Below, piece by piece: positions 1 to 8,000 of a DNA stretch of 64,000 nucleotides. The number at the start of each line of letters is the position of its first letter. The stretch's first letter is position 1. The notes below the pieces were generated by a model. It was not told the origin of the DNA and did not search any database. It saw only the letters and a list, made by a program, of their open reading frames with translations. Position numbers and translations under genes: made by a program. This DNA is from Streptomyces lavendulae subsp. lavendulae (GTDB taxonomy: Bacteria > Actinomycetota > Actinomycetes > Streptomycetales > Streptomycetaceae): positions 7,761,501-7,825,500 of the forward strand of contig NZ_CP024985.1 of assembly GCF_002803845.1 (NCBI RefSeq), given 5' to 3'.

Positions 1-1
1 G

Positions 2-694
2 GCGAACTGGGTGCTCTGCAACCACGACGTCACCCGTACGGTCACCCGCTACGGCCGGTCCGACACCTCCTTCGACTTCGGCAAGGTCACCGCCGGCGTC
101 CCCACGGACCTCGCCCTCGGCACCCGGCGGGCCCGCGCCGCGGCGCTCCTCACCCTCGCCCTGCCCGGCTCCGTCTACCTCTACCAGGGGGAGGAACTCG
201 GCCTGCCGGAGGTGGAGGACCTGCCCCCGGCGGCCCGCCGCGACCCGGTCCACCTCCGCTCCGGCGGAGCCAATCCGGGCCGGGACGGCTGCCGTGTACC
301 CCTGCCGTGGTCCGGCGGGCAGCGGCCGTACGGATTCGGCGGCGGCGGCCCGGACACCTGGCTCCCCCAGCCGGACGACTGGGCCGCCCTCACCGTGGCC
401 GCCCAGGACGCCGACCCCGCCTCCCTCCTGAGCCTGTACCGCCGGGCCCTGCGCCTGCGCCGTTCCCTGGACGCCTTCCGGGGCGGGGCGTTCGCCTGGG
501 TGCCGGCCGGGGAGGACGTGCTGGCCTTCCGCCGGGACGACGTCCTCTGCCTCGTGAACTTCTCCGACCGCCCGGCGGCCCTGCCGCACGGGCACACCGT
601 ACTGCTGGCCAGCGATCCGGCGTCCGGGCACGAGCTCGCGCCGCACGCGGCCGTCTGGCTCGGCCGGCCCTCGGCCGGCGCACCCGCATCCTGA
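2..694 (+). CDS. GH13 alpha-glucosidase / alpha-amylase family enzyme, C-terminal part
   Basis: The gene is cut by the left edge of the window; about 230 C-terminal residues are visible. It reads in as ANWVLCNHDVTR. The NHD triplet is conserved region IV of glycoside hydrolase family 13, where the Asp helps hold the substrate. Then follow ALPGSVYLYQGEELGLPE, typical of alpha-glucosidase and oligo-1,6-glucosidase, and a beta-sandwich domain C (VLCLVNFSDRP). It probably hydrolyses alpha-glucosides such as maltose or isomaltose in the cytoplasm; no secretion signal can be judged. The stop lies only 24 nt before the ATP-grasp gene, so read-through into the next unit is possible. Exact substrate class is not resolvable from this fragment. 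Confidence 0.88.
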   Translation, partial: ANWVLCNHDVTRTVTRYGRSDTSFDFGKVTAGVPTDLALGTRRARAAALLTLALPGSVYLYQGEELGLPEVEDLPPAARRDPVHLRSGGANPGRDGCRVPLPWSGGQRPYGFGGGGPDTWLPQPDDWAALTVAAQDADPASLLSLYRRALRLRRSLDAFRGGAFAWVPAGEDVLAFRRDDVLCLVNFSDRPAALPHGHTVLLASDPASGHELAPHAAVWLGRPSAGAPAS

Positions 695-718
695 ACGACA
701 AACAAAGGTGGGAATCCG

Positions 719-1966
719 GTGGTAAAAGGCTACGTCGCACTCGTGGACGCGAGTCCCGCATGCCGCTCGGGCGGCCTGGTCGCCGCGTTCAAGGAATGCG
801 GATACGAGGCCGTCCACGTGCAGAGCGTCCCGGTACGGCCGAAGTTCTACGAGTCGGTGGTGCCCACCGGCTTCGCGGCCGAGGTGGTGCACCACGGGGA
901 CCTCGACGCGACCCTCGCGGAACTCGCCCGCTACGAGCCGGTCGCGGTCGTTCCCGACAGCGAGTTCGGTGTCGCCTTCGCCGACCTGCTCAGCGAACGG
1001 CTGGGCCTGCCGACCAACGGGACGGCGGGCAGCGCCGCCCGGCGCGACAAGTACGTGATGGTCGAGAAGATCAAGGCGGCGGGGTTGCGCGGCGCCCGCC
1101 AGCTGCTGGTCACGAGCGCCGCCGAACTGGAGGAGTGGCACCGGGAACTGGGCGGCCGGATCGTGGTGAAACCGCTCAGCAGCGCGGGCAGCGACGGCAT
1201 CAACTACTGCGACACCCCCGAGCAGGCGGTGCGCGCGTACGAGGGGCTCGTCGGCACGGACGACATCTTCTCGGTGCCCAACGACACGGTCGTCGCCCAG
1301 GAGTACCTCGCCGGGCCCGAGTACGCCCTCAACATGGTCAGCCGCGACGGCGAGCACCATGTCTGCGACATCTGGACATCCACGCACATCACCGCGAACG
1401 GGGTCCTCGACCTCTGCGACGGGATGGTGCTGCTGCCGTACGAGGGCGAACGGCTCGACGAGGTCGTCCACTACGCAGAACGGGTCCTGGACGCCCTGGA
1501 CATCCGCCACGGACCCGCCCACGTCCAGCTCAAGCTGACACCGTCCGGCCCCTGCGTGATCGAGGTCGCGGCGCGCATGGGCGGCGGCAGCACGGCGCAC
1601 TACGCCCGCATGGCGACCGGCGAGTCCCAGCTGAACTGGACGGCGGACGCCTACGTCCGCCCGGAGCGCTTCCACGAGCGCCGCCGCGAGCGGTACCGGG
1701 TGCGGCAGTTCGTCGCCGGCGCGCCCATGATCTCTCCGGTGGAGGGAACCCTGCGCGGATACACCGGCCTCGACGAGCTGAAGAAGCTGGAAAGCTTCAT
1801 GGGCGTACGGGAATTCGTGCACCCCGGGGAACACCTCGCGGTGACCGTCAACGACCTCACGTACCCCCTGCTCGTCGAACTGCGCCACGAGGTACTGGAA
1901 AGCGTGCTGCGCGACCTCGCCACCGTCCGCTACCTCGACGGCCGCGATTTCTACGACGTCGAATGA
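719..1966 (+). CDS. ATP-grasp carboxylate-amine ligase of a putative peptide-modification unit
   Basis: 415 residues starting at GTG behind an AAAGGTGGG site. The fold order is that of L-amino-acid ligase type ATP-grasp enzymes: an N-terminal pre-ATP-grasp domain (about 1-110), then the nucleotide-binding segment GGRIVVKPLSSAGSDGI (about 145-160), and the metal-binding strand CVIEVAARMGGG near residue 280. Such enzymes activate a carboxylate as acylphosphate and join it to an amine or hydroxyl. The second acidic metal ligand of the family seems to be Gln270 (HVQLKL) while Glu282 is kept; this may be real divergence or a misalignment. It sits upstream of a 22-codon gene and a SagB-like enzyme, suggesting the tiny peptide or a product of it as substrate. 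That link is inference. Confidence 0.82.
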   Translation: MVKGYVALVDASPACRSGGLVAAFKECGYEAVHVQSVPVRPKFYESVVPTGFAAEVVHHGDLDATLAELARYEPVAVVPDSEFGVAFADLLSERLGLPTNGTAGSAARRDKYVMVEKIKAAGLRGARQLLVTSAAELEEWHRELGGRIVVKPLSSAGSDGINYCDTPEQAVRAYEGLVGTDDIFSVPNDTVVAQEYLAGPEYALNMVSRDGEHHVCDIWTSTHITANGVLDLCDGMVLLPYEGERLDEVVHYAERVLDALDIRHGPAHVQLKLTPSGPCVIEVAARMGGGSTAHYARMATGESQLNWTADAYVRPERFHERRRERYRVRQFVAGAPMISPVEGTLRGYTGLDELKKLESFMGVREFVHPGEHLAVTVNDLTYPLLVELRHEVLESVLRDLATVRYLDGRDFYDVE

Positions 1967-2002
1967 CGGATTCACCGGCGGACGGGCGAACCGGTCCCGG
2001 AA

Positions 2003-2040
2003 TCACGTGACTTGGCCGCCCTCCACGAGACCGGCAGAAT
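2003..2040 (+). promoter_or_regulatory. Candidate promoter and operator ahead of the 22-codon gene
   Basis: TTGGCC at 2012-2017 and CAGAAT at 2035-2040 are separated by exactly 17 nt. The second box is one base from the Streptomyces-style TAGAAT. Immediately upstream lies an 8-bp perfect palindrome, TCACGTGA (2003-2010), placed where a regulator could sit. A separate promoter here would let the peptide gene be expressed apart from the ATP-grasp gene. It is supported by motif and spacing only. Confidence 0.35.
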
Positions 2041-2102
2041 TAATTCCATCAAGGGCGAAGGGAAAAGGATCCCGGAGCCGGAACCGACAGAAGGAGAATC
2101 CC

Positions 2103-2171
2103 ATGAAGAAGATCGAGCTCGCCGCCAAGACCGTCCAGGCCCGCACCATCAAGATCCACTACCAGCGCTGA
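2103..2171 (+). CDS. 22-residue peptide, putative RiPP-type precursor
   Basis: A very short reading frame with an excellent ribosome binding site (AAGGAG at 2091-2096, 7 nt before ATG). It encodes 22 residues beginning MKKIELAAKT and ending TIKIHYQR. The peptide is basic (four Lys, two Arg, one Glu), has no Cys, Ser or Trp, and ends in a His-Tyr-Gln-Arg tail. It lies 136 nt after the ATP-grasp gene and 66 nt before the SagB-like gene, all on one strand, and has its own promoter candidate. The context of two modifying-type enzymes and a following attenuator-like hairpin argues that it is a substrate (precursor or scaffold peptide) rather than a chance frame. I do not recognise the family. An alternative is a leader peptide controlling the downstream gene. 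Confidence 0.62.
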   Translation: MKKIELAAKTVQARTIKIHYQR

Positions 2172-2183
2172 CCCGTAGCTGAA

Positions 2184-2220
2184 CCCGACCGGGGGCCGGA
2201 GCGTCCGGCCCCCGCTCGGG
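2184..2220 (+). terminator. Strong hairpin between peptide gene and SagB-like gene (attenuator)
   Basis: Arms 2190-2200 and 2204-2214 pair perfectly over 11 bp around a 3-nt GCG loop. Beyond one C-C mismatch, 2184-2188 pairs with 2216-2220, giving 16 pairs in total. No U-run follows, as is usual in Streptomyces. It starts 12 nt after the peptide stop and ends 17 nt before the next start, a layout that would stabilise the peptide message and lower expression of the enzyme gene. Confidence 0.65.
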
Positions 2221-2237
2221 ACACCAAGGAGACCCCC

Positions 2238-3350
2238 ATGCTGCTGCGCCGCGCGCACAACCTCGTCTGCTACTGGCGTGACGGGGCGTTCGTCATCCAG
2301 AACTACCTCGGCGGATCCGAAGTCTCGCTCGCGCCGATGGCGGCCGACCTCCTCGCCGCGTTCACCGACTGGACCACCGTCGACGAGGCCGTGACCATGT
2401 TCCCCGACCACGATCCGGACTCCTGCCGCGCGGCCCTCGCCGAACTGCACGCCTACGGCTTCCTCGTCTCCGAGGACGAGCGCGAGCGCGACGACCGGCT
2501 GGCCGAGCACTGGGAGACCTGGTCGCCCGAGGCCGGCGCCCTCCACTTCTCCAGCAAGGACGCCCCCTACACCGAATCCCCCGAGGTCAACGAGGACTTC
2601 CGGGCCGGGAAGCGCCCCGCGCTGTTCAAGAACTACCCCGCCGCGGACCGGATCCTGCTGCCCCGCGCCCCCCTCGACGTCGACGCCGGATTCGTCCGCA
2701 CCCTCTACGCGCGCCGCACCCACCGGGCCTTCAGCCGGGCGGAGCTGCCGCTCCCGGTGCTGTCCGGACTCCTCGCGATGGTGTTCGGCCCCAGCGAGTT
2801 CCTCGACGGCCACGACTTCGGCGCCCTCATGAAGCGCACCAGCGCCGCCGGCGGCTCACGGCACGAACTGGAGGCGTACGTGGCCGTCTCCGCGGTCGAG
2901 GGCGTCACGCCCGGGCTCTACCACTACAACGTCCTGGAGCACTCCCTGGAGCTCCTGGACCCGGCCTTCACCCGCGAGCGGGCCACCCACCTGAGCTTCG
3001 ACCAGGAGGCCGTCGCCGAAGCCCCGGTCACGGTGTTCCTGACGGCGGTCGTCGAACGCATGAGCAGCAAGTACCGGGCGCCCCGCGCCTACCGCGTGAT
3101 GCTGATGAACGCGGGCCACCTCGCCCAGACCTTCGCCCTCACCGCCACCGCACTGGGCCTCGGCCCCTTCCAGACCGCGGCCTTCCGCGACAGCGAACTG
3201 GAGGACGCCCTCGGCGTGGACGGCATCGCCGAAACGGCCCTCTACGTCCTGGCCGCCGGGATCCCTGCGGCGGACGGGCGCGACGGCGAGCCCACCGCCG
3301 GTCTCGACGCCTTCCGGCGTGCGGCGCTGTACCCGGGGGACCACGCCTGA
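2238..3350 (+). CDS. SagB/nitroreductase-type flavin oxidoreductase with N-terminal RRE-like domain
   Basis: 370 residues with AAGGAG 6 nt before the ATG. Residues 1-85 (MLLRRAHN to ELHAYGFLV) resemble the small winged-helix PqqD/RRE fold that binds precursor peptides. Residues about 150-355 are a nitroreductase fold of the SagB/McbC type: RRTHRAFS for FMN phosphate binding, SAAGGSRHELEAYV, PGLYHYNVLEH, and the C-terminal AYRVMLMNAGHLAQTFALTATALGLG segment. Known relatives oxidise azolines to azoles using FMN. No YcaO cyclodehydratase lies nearby, so a different oxidation is likely here. The partner genes are the 22-codon peptide and the ATP-grasp ligase upstream. FMN dependence and peptide substrate are inferred from family membership. 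Confidence 0.82.
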   Translation: MLLRRAHNLVCYWRDGAFVIQNYLGGSEVSLAPMAADLLAAFTDWTTVDEAVTMFPDHDPDSCRAALAELHAYGFLVSEDERERDDRLAEHWETWSPEAGALHFSSKDAPYTESPEVNEDFRAGKRPALFKNYPAADRILLPRAPLDVDAGFVRTLYARRTHRAFSRAELPLPVLSGLLAMVFGPSEFLDGHDFGALMKRTSAAGGSRHELEAYVAVSAVEGVTPGLYHYNVLEHSLELLDPAFTRERATHLSFDQEAVAEAPVTVFLTAVVERMSSKYRAPRAYRVMLMNAGHLAQTFALTATALGLGPFQTAAFRDSELEDALGVDGIAETALYVLAAGIPAADGRDGEPTAGLDAFRRAALYPGDHA

Positions 3351-3372
3351 CGGGTGCAGGACACGTGGTGAC

Positions 3373-3420
3373 GCGCCCCGGTCCCCGGGAGCCTTCGAAG
3401 GCTCCCGGGGACCGGGGCGC
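3373..3420. terminator. 48-bp perfect palindrome, bidirectional terminator
   Basis: The two 24-nt halves are exact reverse complements, centred between 3396 and 3397 (TTCGAA at the centre, so a TTCG loop when folded). It lies between convergent genes ending at 3350 (+) and 3448 (-) and is almost all G-C pairs. Confidence 0.9.
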
Positions 3421-3447
3421 ATTGCGCTCCCGGCGCTCCCGGCGTTC

Positions 3448-4005
3448 CTAGCGGTTCTGGCACGCCTTCTGGAAGGCGCGGTTCGCGGCCTGGGTCCAGC
3501 TGTTCCAGTAGGTGTCGCTGTGCTGCTGGCCGCTCTTGTCCGCCACGGGCGGGGTGGAGCAGCTCTTGGCGGCGGCCGCGAGGCCCGCCTTCGCGCCGGC
3601 CGCGATGCCCGCGGCCCGGTCGCGCCGGGACCCGGGCTGGGTCGGGCTCGTGGCCTGCGGCGAGGTCGGCGCGGGGACGCGCTTGCAGTTCACGAAGACG
3701 AACGGCTGGTCCTCGTTGACGGCCAGGACCGTGTAGTCGACGTTCTTCTGGAAGCGCTTCAGGAGGAAGTGCCCGGTCGCGTCCACGTTCAGGTCTTCGG
3801 TGCTCTCGCCGTCGTTGAGCTTGCGCGGTGCCGTGAACCCCTCGCCGGAGATGGTGACGGCGGTCCCGTCCGCGTTGGGCGTGACCGTGCAGCTGGCGGT
3901 CGGCACCGCCGCGCCGGCGGCCGGCGCGAGGACGACGGCGCTGCCGCACACGAAGGAGGAGACGAGCAGGGAGGTGATCGCGGCGCGTCGGGTGCGTCGG
4001 TACAT
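3448..4005 (-). CDS. Small secreted protein of unknown function
   Basis: 185 residues. I chose the ATG at 4005, 7 nt after GGGAG, over an in-frame upstream ATG. The N-terminus (MYRRTRRAAITSLLVSS, then a hydrophobic core and APAAGA) is a clear Sec signal peptide. The mature part has about 90 residues of beta-strand character with Cys pairs (ASCTV and VNCKR), resembling an Ig-like fold. It continues with a Pro/Thr/Ser linker and a C-terminal segment with two more Cys (KSCSTP and KACQNR). No enzyme motif is visible. It is likely exported and disulfide-bonded. It is transcribed towards the 48-bp palindrome, which probably ends its message. Confidence 0.75.
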   Translation of the reverse strand: MYRRTRRAAITSLLVSSFVCGSAVVLAPAAGAAVPTASCTVTPNADGTAVTISGEGFTAPRKLNDGESTEDLNVDATGHFLLKRFQKNVDYTVLAVNEDQPFVFVNCKRVPAPTSPQATSPTQPGSRRDRAAGIAAGAKAGLAAAAKSCSTPPVADKSGQQHSDTYWNSWTQAANRAFQKACQNR

Positions 4006-4252
4006 GAGGGTGCTCCCATCGGGCATCGGATCTTCGGGCCCCGGAGGACATCGCGGGAGTCGAGGGGGAGCGGGTACGGCCGCGTGCCAACGGGCAGGCG
4101 ACAGCCCCGGGGACGGCGGTGCGCCCTCTCCGTGCCTCGGGCTTCCCTCCGACCGCCGCGCCCACTGCGCGGCGACCGGGCGTATCCGGTCGTGCCCGTC
4201 CCCACCATGCTGCCCCGTCCACCCCGGGGTGTCGACCGGAAGCCGCCGCGGC

Positions 4253-4975
4253 CTACCGTCCGGCCGCCGAGCCCGGCGGCAGCATCGCCCGGAACCGGGC
4301 CGACGGCTCCACCCCCAGCTCCGCCCGGACCAGCCGCCGGAACGCCCCGTACTGGCGGACCGCCTCCACCGCGTTGTGCTCGGCCAGGTGCACCGCCACC
4401 ACCGCCCGGTGCGCGCTCTCCCGCAACGGTTCGATGCCCACGCAGGTGAGGGCCGCGTCCAGGGCGAGGGCGTGCCGGCCGCAGCGGATCAGCCGGGCGC
4501 TGAGCGCCTCCAGCGCGTGCAGCCGCAGCTGCCTGAGCCGCTCCCGTTCGAGGAACGCCCATTCCTCGTCCCAGCCCGGCAGCAGGTCCCCGGCGAACAG
4601 CAGACCCAGTCCCGGGTCGTTCCCCGGATCGCCGTCGGATCCGACGACGCGCAGCGCCGTCCGCCGGAAGGCGTGCACGTCGACGGTGACCTCCTCGCGG
4701 AGCGAGAGCATCTCGCCGCGGACGTCGACGACGTGCCGGCCGCCGCGGCGCAGCCGCCACAGCGTGGTCCGCAGACTGCCGTGGGCGTGTCCCTCGCCGG
4801 AGTCCGGCCACAGCGTCCCGGCGAGGACCCCGCGGCTGACGCTCCGGTGGAGCGCGAGGAAGGCCAACAGCCTCTGCCCCGGGGCCTCCACGGCGACCGC
4901 GCCGCCCGGGGCCTCGTAGCGGAAGGTACCCAGCAGCCGCAGTGCCGGTGCCGGGAGCGACGTGTCGTACGGCAT
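4253..4975 (-). CDS. SARP-type regulator with BTAD domain
   Basis: 240 residues from the ATG at 4975; a purine-rich GGGGGAGAGGGG tract precedes it. The N-terminal 90 residues (LRLLGTFRYEAPGG, QRLLAFLALHRS, LRTTLWRLRR) are the OmpR-like winged helix of SARP activators. Residues 100-240 form the all-helical BTAD with FAGDLLPGWDEEW and LEALSARLIRCGRHALALDAA. Family members activate secondary-metabolite or developmental genes by binding direct repeats. It is the short SARP form with no ATPase domain. It lies 83 nt after the stop of the injection-system effector on the same strand, so it may be the last gene of that operon or a dedicated regulator. The target is not shown. Confidence 0.85.
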   Translation of the reverse strand: MPYDTSLPAPALRLLGTFRYEAPGGAVAVEAPGQRLLAFLALHRSVSRGVLAGTLWPDSGEGHAHGSLRTTLWRLRRGGRHVVDVRGEMLSLREEVTVDVHAFRRTALRVVGSDGDPGNDPGLGLLFAGDLLPGWDEEWAFLERERLRQLRLHALEALSARLIRCGRHALALDAALTCVGIEPLRESAHRAVVAVHLAEHNAVEAVRQYGAFRRLVRAELGVEPSARFRAMLPPGSAAGR

Positions 4976-5058
4976 CGATCCCCTCTCCCCCTGTGCCCCT
5001 GCTCCCTTCCCCCAGGGGGGTCCGCCGAACGCACTCGTGCGGGTGGTTTGCGCAGGTC

Positions 5059-8000
5059 TCAGCGCCCGCGGACCGTGTCGAGGATCCACTTCTGGATGAT
5101 CGCCGTGAGTTCGGCGTCCCTGCCCTTCCAGTGCGCGATCTGGGCGGGGTCGGTGTAGTAGTTCGAGGAGTACTCCCAGGACGACCAACTGTGCGCACCT
5201 TTGGAGGAGTTCGCGGAGGCGTCCATCAGGACGAGGTTGTCCTTGCGGACCGCCAGCCGCTCGCGCTCCACGGCCTTGAGCTTGGTGAAGCCCTCCATCT
5301 GCGACATGCGGTCCAGCGAGACGACGTGGTCCACGGCCAGTTTCTCCGACGGCGACCGCAGCGTCCCGACCCGGTCGGCCGTCCCCGACGCCGCGACCTC
5401 GGCCCGTTCGGGGGAGCCGTCGAAGACCGCCCGCATGCGCTTGACCGGGCTGACCCGTGCCTTCTCGGCGACCCCCTCGGCCGCCAGCACGTCCTGCCGC
5501 GCCCGGGAGATGAGACCCGGCTTCACCCACGTCCTGCCGCTGCCGTCGGCTTCGACGACGTCGTCGAGCCCCTTGAAGCTGTCGTCCAGGGCCTTGAGCT
5601 GCTCGGTGTCGCGCGCCCCGGACGGCGCCTTGAGGACGGCCCTCCGCTCGGCCAGCAACTCCTCCCGGGTCCGGTGCCACGACCGGAGCTCTCCCCAGGC
5701 CTTGACCAGGGCCTTCTCCGCCTGCTCCTGCTCCTGCGTCGGCGGGTGCCAGGCCCGCATGTCCGCCACGATCGACTCGAACTCGCCCGTGCCGCCGACC
5801 TTCCGCGCGGCGGCCGACCGGTCGACGAACTCCAGCACGGTGGCCTCGTCCATGCGGCGTGCCCTGCCGACGGAGACGATCTGCTTCACCTCCGAGAACG
5901 CTGCCTCCAGCTCGGCCCTGGCGGCGCCGGACAGCTTCGTCACGTCACCCAGGAGGTCGAGGAGCTGCTTCTCCCCGCGGAGTTTCGTGAACGTGTTCGC
6001 GCCCAGCCGGACAAGGTGGAAGATGCCCCTCCTGAGCAGCCGGGGTTCGGGGAAGCCGAGGAAGGCCAGGGGCTTGGAATGGAGCTCTCCGACCACCTGG
6101 TCCAGGCCCCGCGCGGCGGCCGCCCGGTCCTTCAGGGCCGCCTTGACCGCCTGGTCCAGCCCCTCGGCCTCGTCGATCCTCGTGACGAGCGTCCGGTAGC
6201 GGGCCGCCGCCGACTCCGCGTCCGATGCCGCCGCCAGCTCGCGCAGCGGGCCCTCCAGCGCGGAGAGCGCCTTCGCCGACGCCTTGAAGAGCACGACGGC
6301 CGAGACCCCCAGGTCGACCGCGGCCGCCGCCACGGCCACCCCGACCCACAGCAGCGAGGGTTCGTCCTCGATGAACGACAGCCGGTAGTCCGCCGACTGG
6401 GCCCGGTACTCCTCCAGCGCCTGCCCGGCCTGGTAGGTGCTCAGGACCGAGGTGCCCAGGAGTGCGACCGCCGCCACCCAGCCGCCGACCGGGACGAGAG
6501 CCGCGAGGACGAGGGCGAGGACGCCGAGGACCACGGCCGTGAACACGTGCGACCGGCCGGCCTCCTCGACGTGGTCGTCGACGATCCACCCGTACACGGT
6601 GGCGCCGTCCGTGCCCAGCTTCTCCTTCGTCGCCCGCACCAGGTCGGGCAGGCTGTAGACGCGCTCGGGATCCCCCGTGAACTCCTGGCGGGCCCTGGCC
6701 GTGTCCGCGAGCCGGGCGTCGAGGACCCCGAGGAGGTACGCCCGCGCGCCCGCCTCGTCGAGGCCGGACAGCTTCTCCAGGTCGGTGCCCCGGCCGAGTC
6801 GCCCGGGGGCGAGCAGCGGATCACCGCCGCCCGCGGACAGCACCGCCCGCTGCGCCGAGTCCCGCAGCGAGAGGGCCTCCCGCTGGTACCCGCCGGCCTG
6901 TGCGGCGGCCCGGTTGCGTTCGAAGGAGGATTCCGGGTCCGCCCCGGCCCGGACGCTGCGCGCCGTCGACTCCGCCCGCGCGGCCCGCGCGTACAGCCCG
7001 GGGGCGCCCGACGCCGCGATGCCGGAGACGAGCGAGGCGACGTATCCGGGCCCCTGCAGCCGGCCCCGCTCCACGTACAGCAGGTGGTCGTAGTGGTCGA
7101 GGAGGTCAAGGGCGATGTCGACGGCCTCGGTGCGGAACCGCAGCCGGTAGACGGCCATCGCGTCGAGGAAGGCCTGCTCGTCCCGGAACCCGTGCCGGGC
7201 CAGGGACTCCTCGAAGAGGGCGGCGGCCTCCGTCGCCCTGCGCTCCAGACCCGGCTGGTAGGCGACGTAGGGGCCGCCCCGGACGGCATCCCGCCGCGTG
7301 GTGTTGCGCTGCCGCCACAGCCGGTAGAGGTCCTCGCAGCCGAACAGGGCGGAGGCGGCCTCCTCGGTGCGCTGCGCCTCCGCCTCGCGCAGCCGCTCCC
7401 GGTCCTCGAACCGGCCGATGCTCGCGTCGAGTTCGTCCCAGTCGCCCGTCGACCCGTTCACCCGGTCTAGATAGGCCGCGCGCTGCGCCGGGGTCAGTGC
7501 CGTCAGCCTGCGGGCGAGGCCCAGGGCCCTCTCGTAGTCCTCGGGGACCAGGGGCCGGTCGCCCGCGAAGAGGATCCGCCGGACGTCCTCGGGCAGCGCC
7601 TGGAGCTCGCGCAGCTGCGCGTGTTCCCAGGTCACGTCCGCGCGGGCGCCGAGCCACCGGGCGCGCAGCACCGCGTCCTGCGGGCCGCCGCCGAGCTTCG
7701 TTCCCTCGGGCAGGCCGCTGCGCCGCCAGAACCGGGCGTCCGCCTCCGCGTTGATCCGGTCCTGCTCCTCCTGGGGCAGCCGGTCCAGCGCCGCCCGTGT
7801 GGCATCGGTGACGGTCAGCCAGATCCGGCCGCGCCGGACGTCGTCGGCACCCGCCGCCAGCCCGCCCGGTTTCTCCCAGTGCCACCAGGGCAGCCGCCGC
7901 TCGACCTCCCGCTCGTCCGTGGTCCGGTAGTACTCGCGGACGAAATGGCGCAGCAGCTCCGCCGGGTCCATCTCCCGCGTCACGCGCAACTCGAACGGCT

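Noticed and set aside
719..3350. Calling the peptide unit a thiazole/oxazole (TOMM) cluster or a graspetide cluster
   Set aside because: No YcaO cyclodehydratase is present and the peptide has no Cys or Ser and only two Thr. Graspetide precursors are much longer with Thr/Glu-rich cores.
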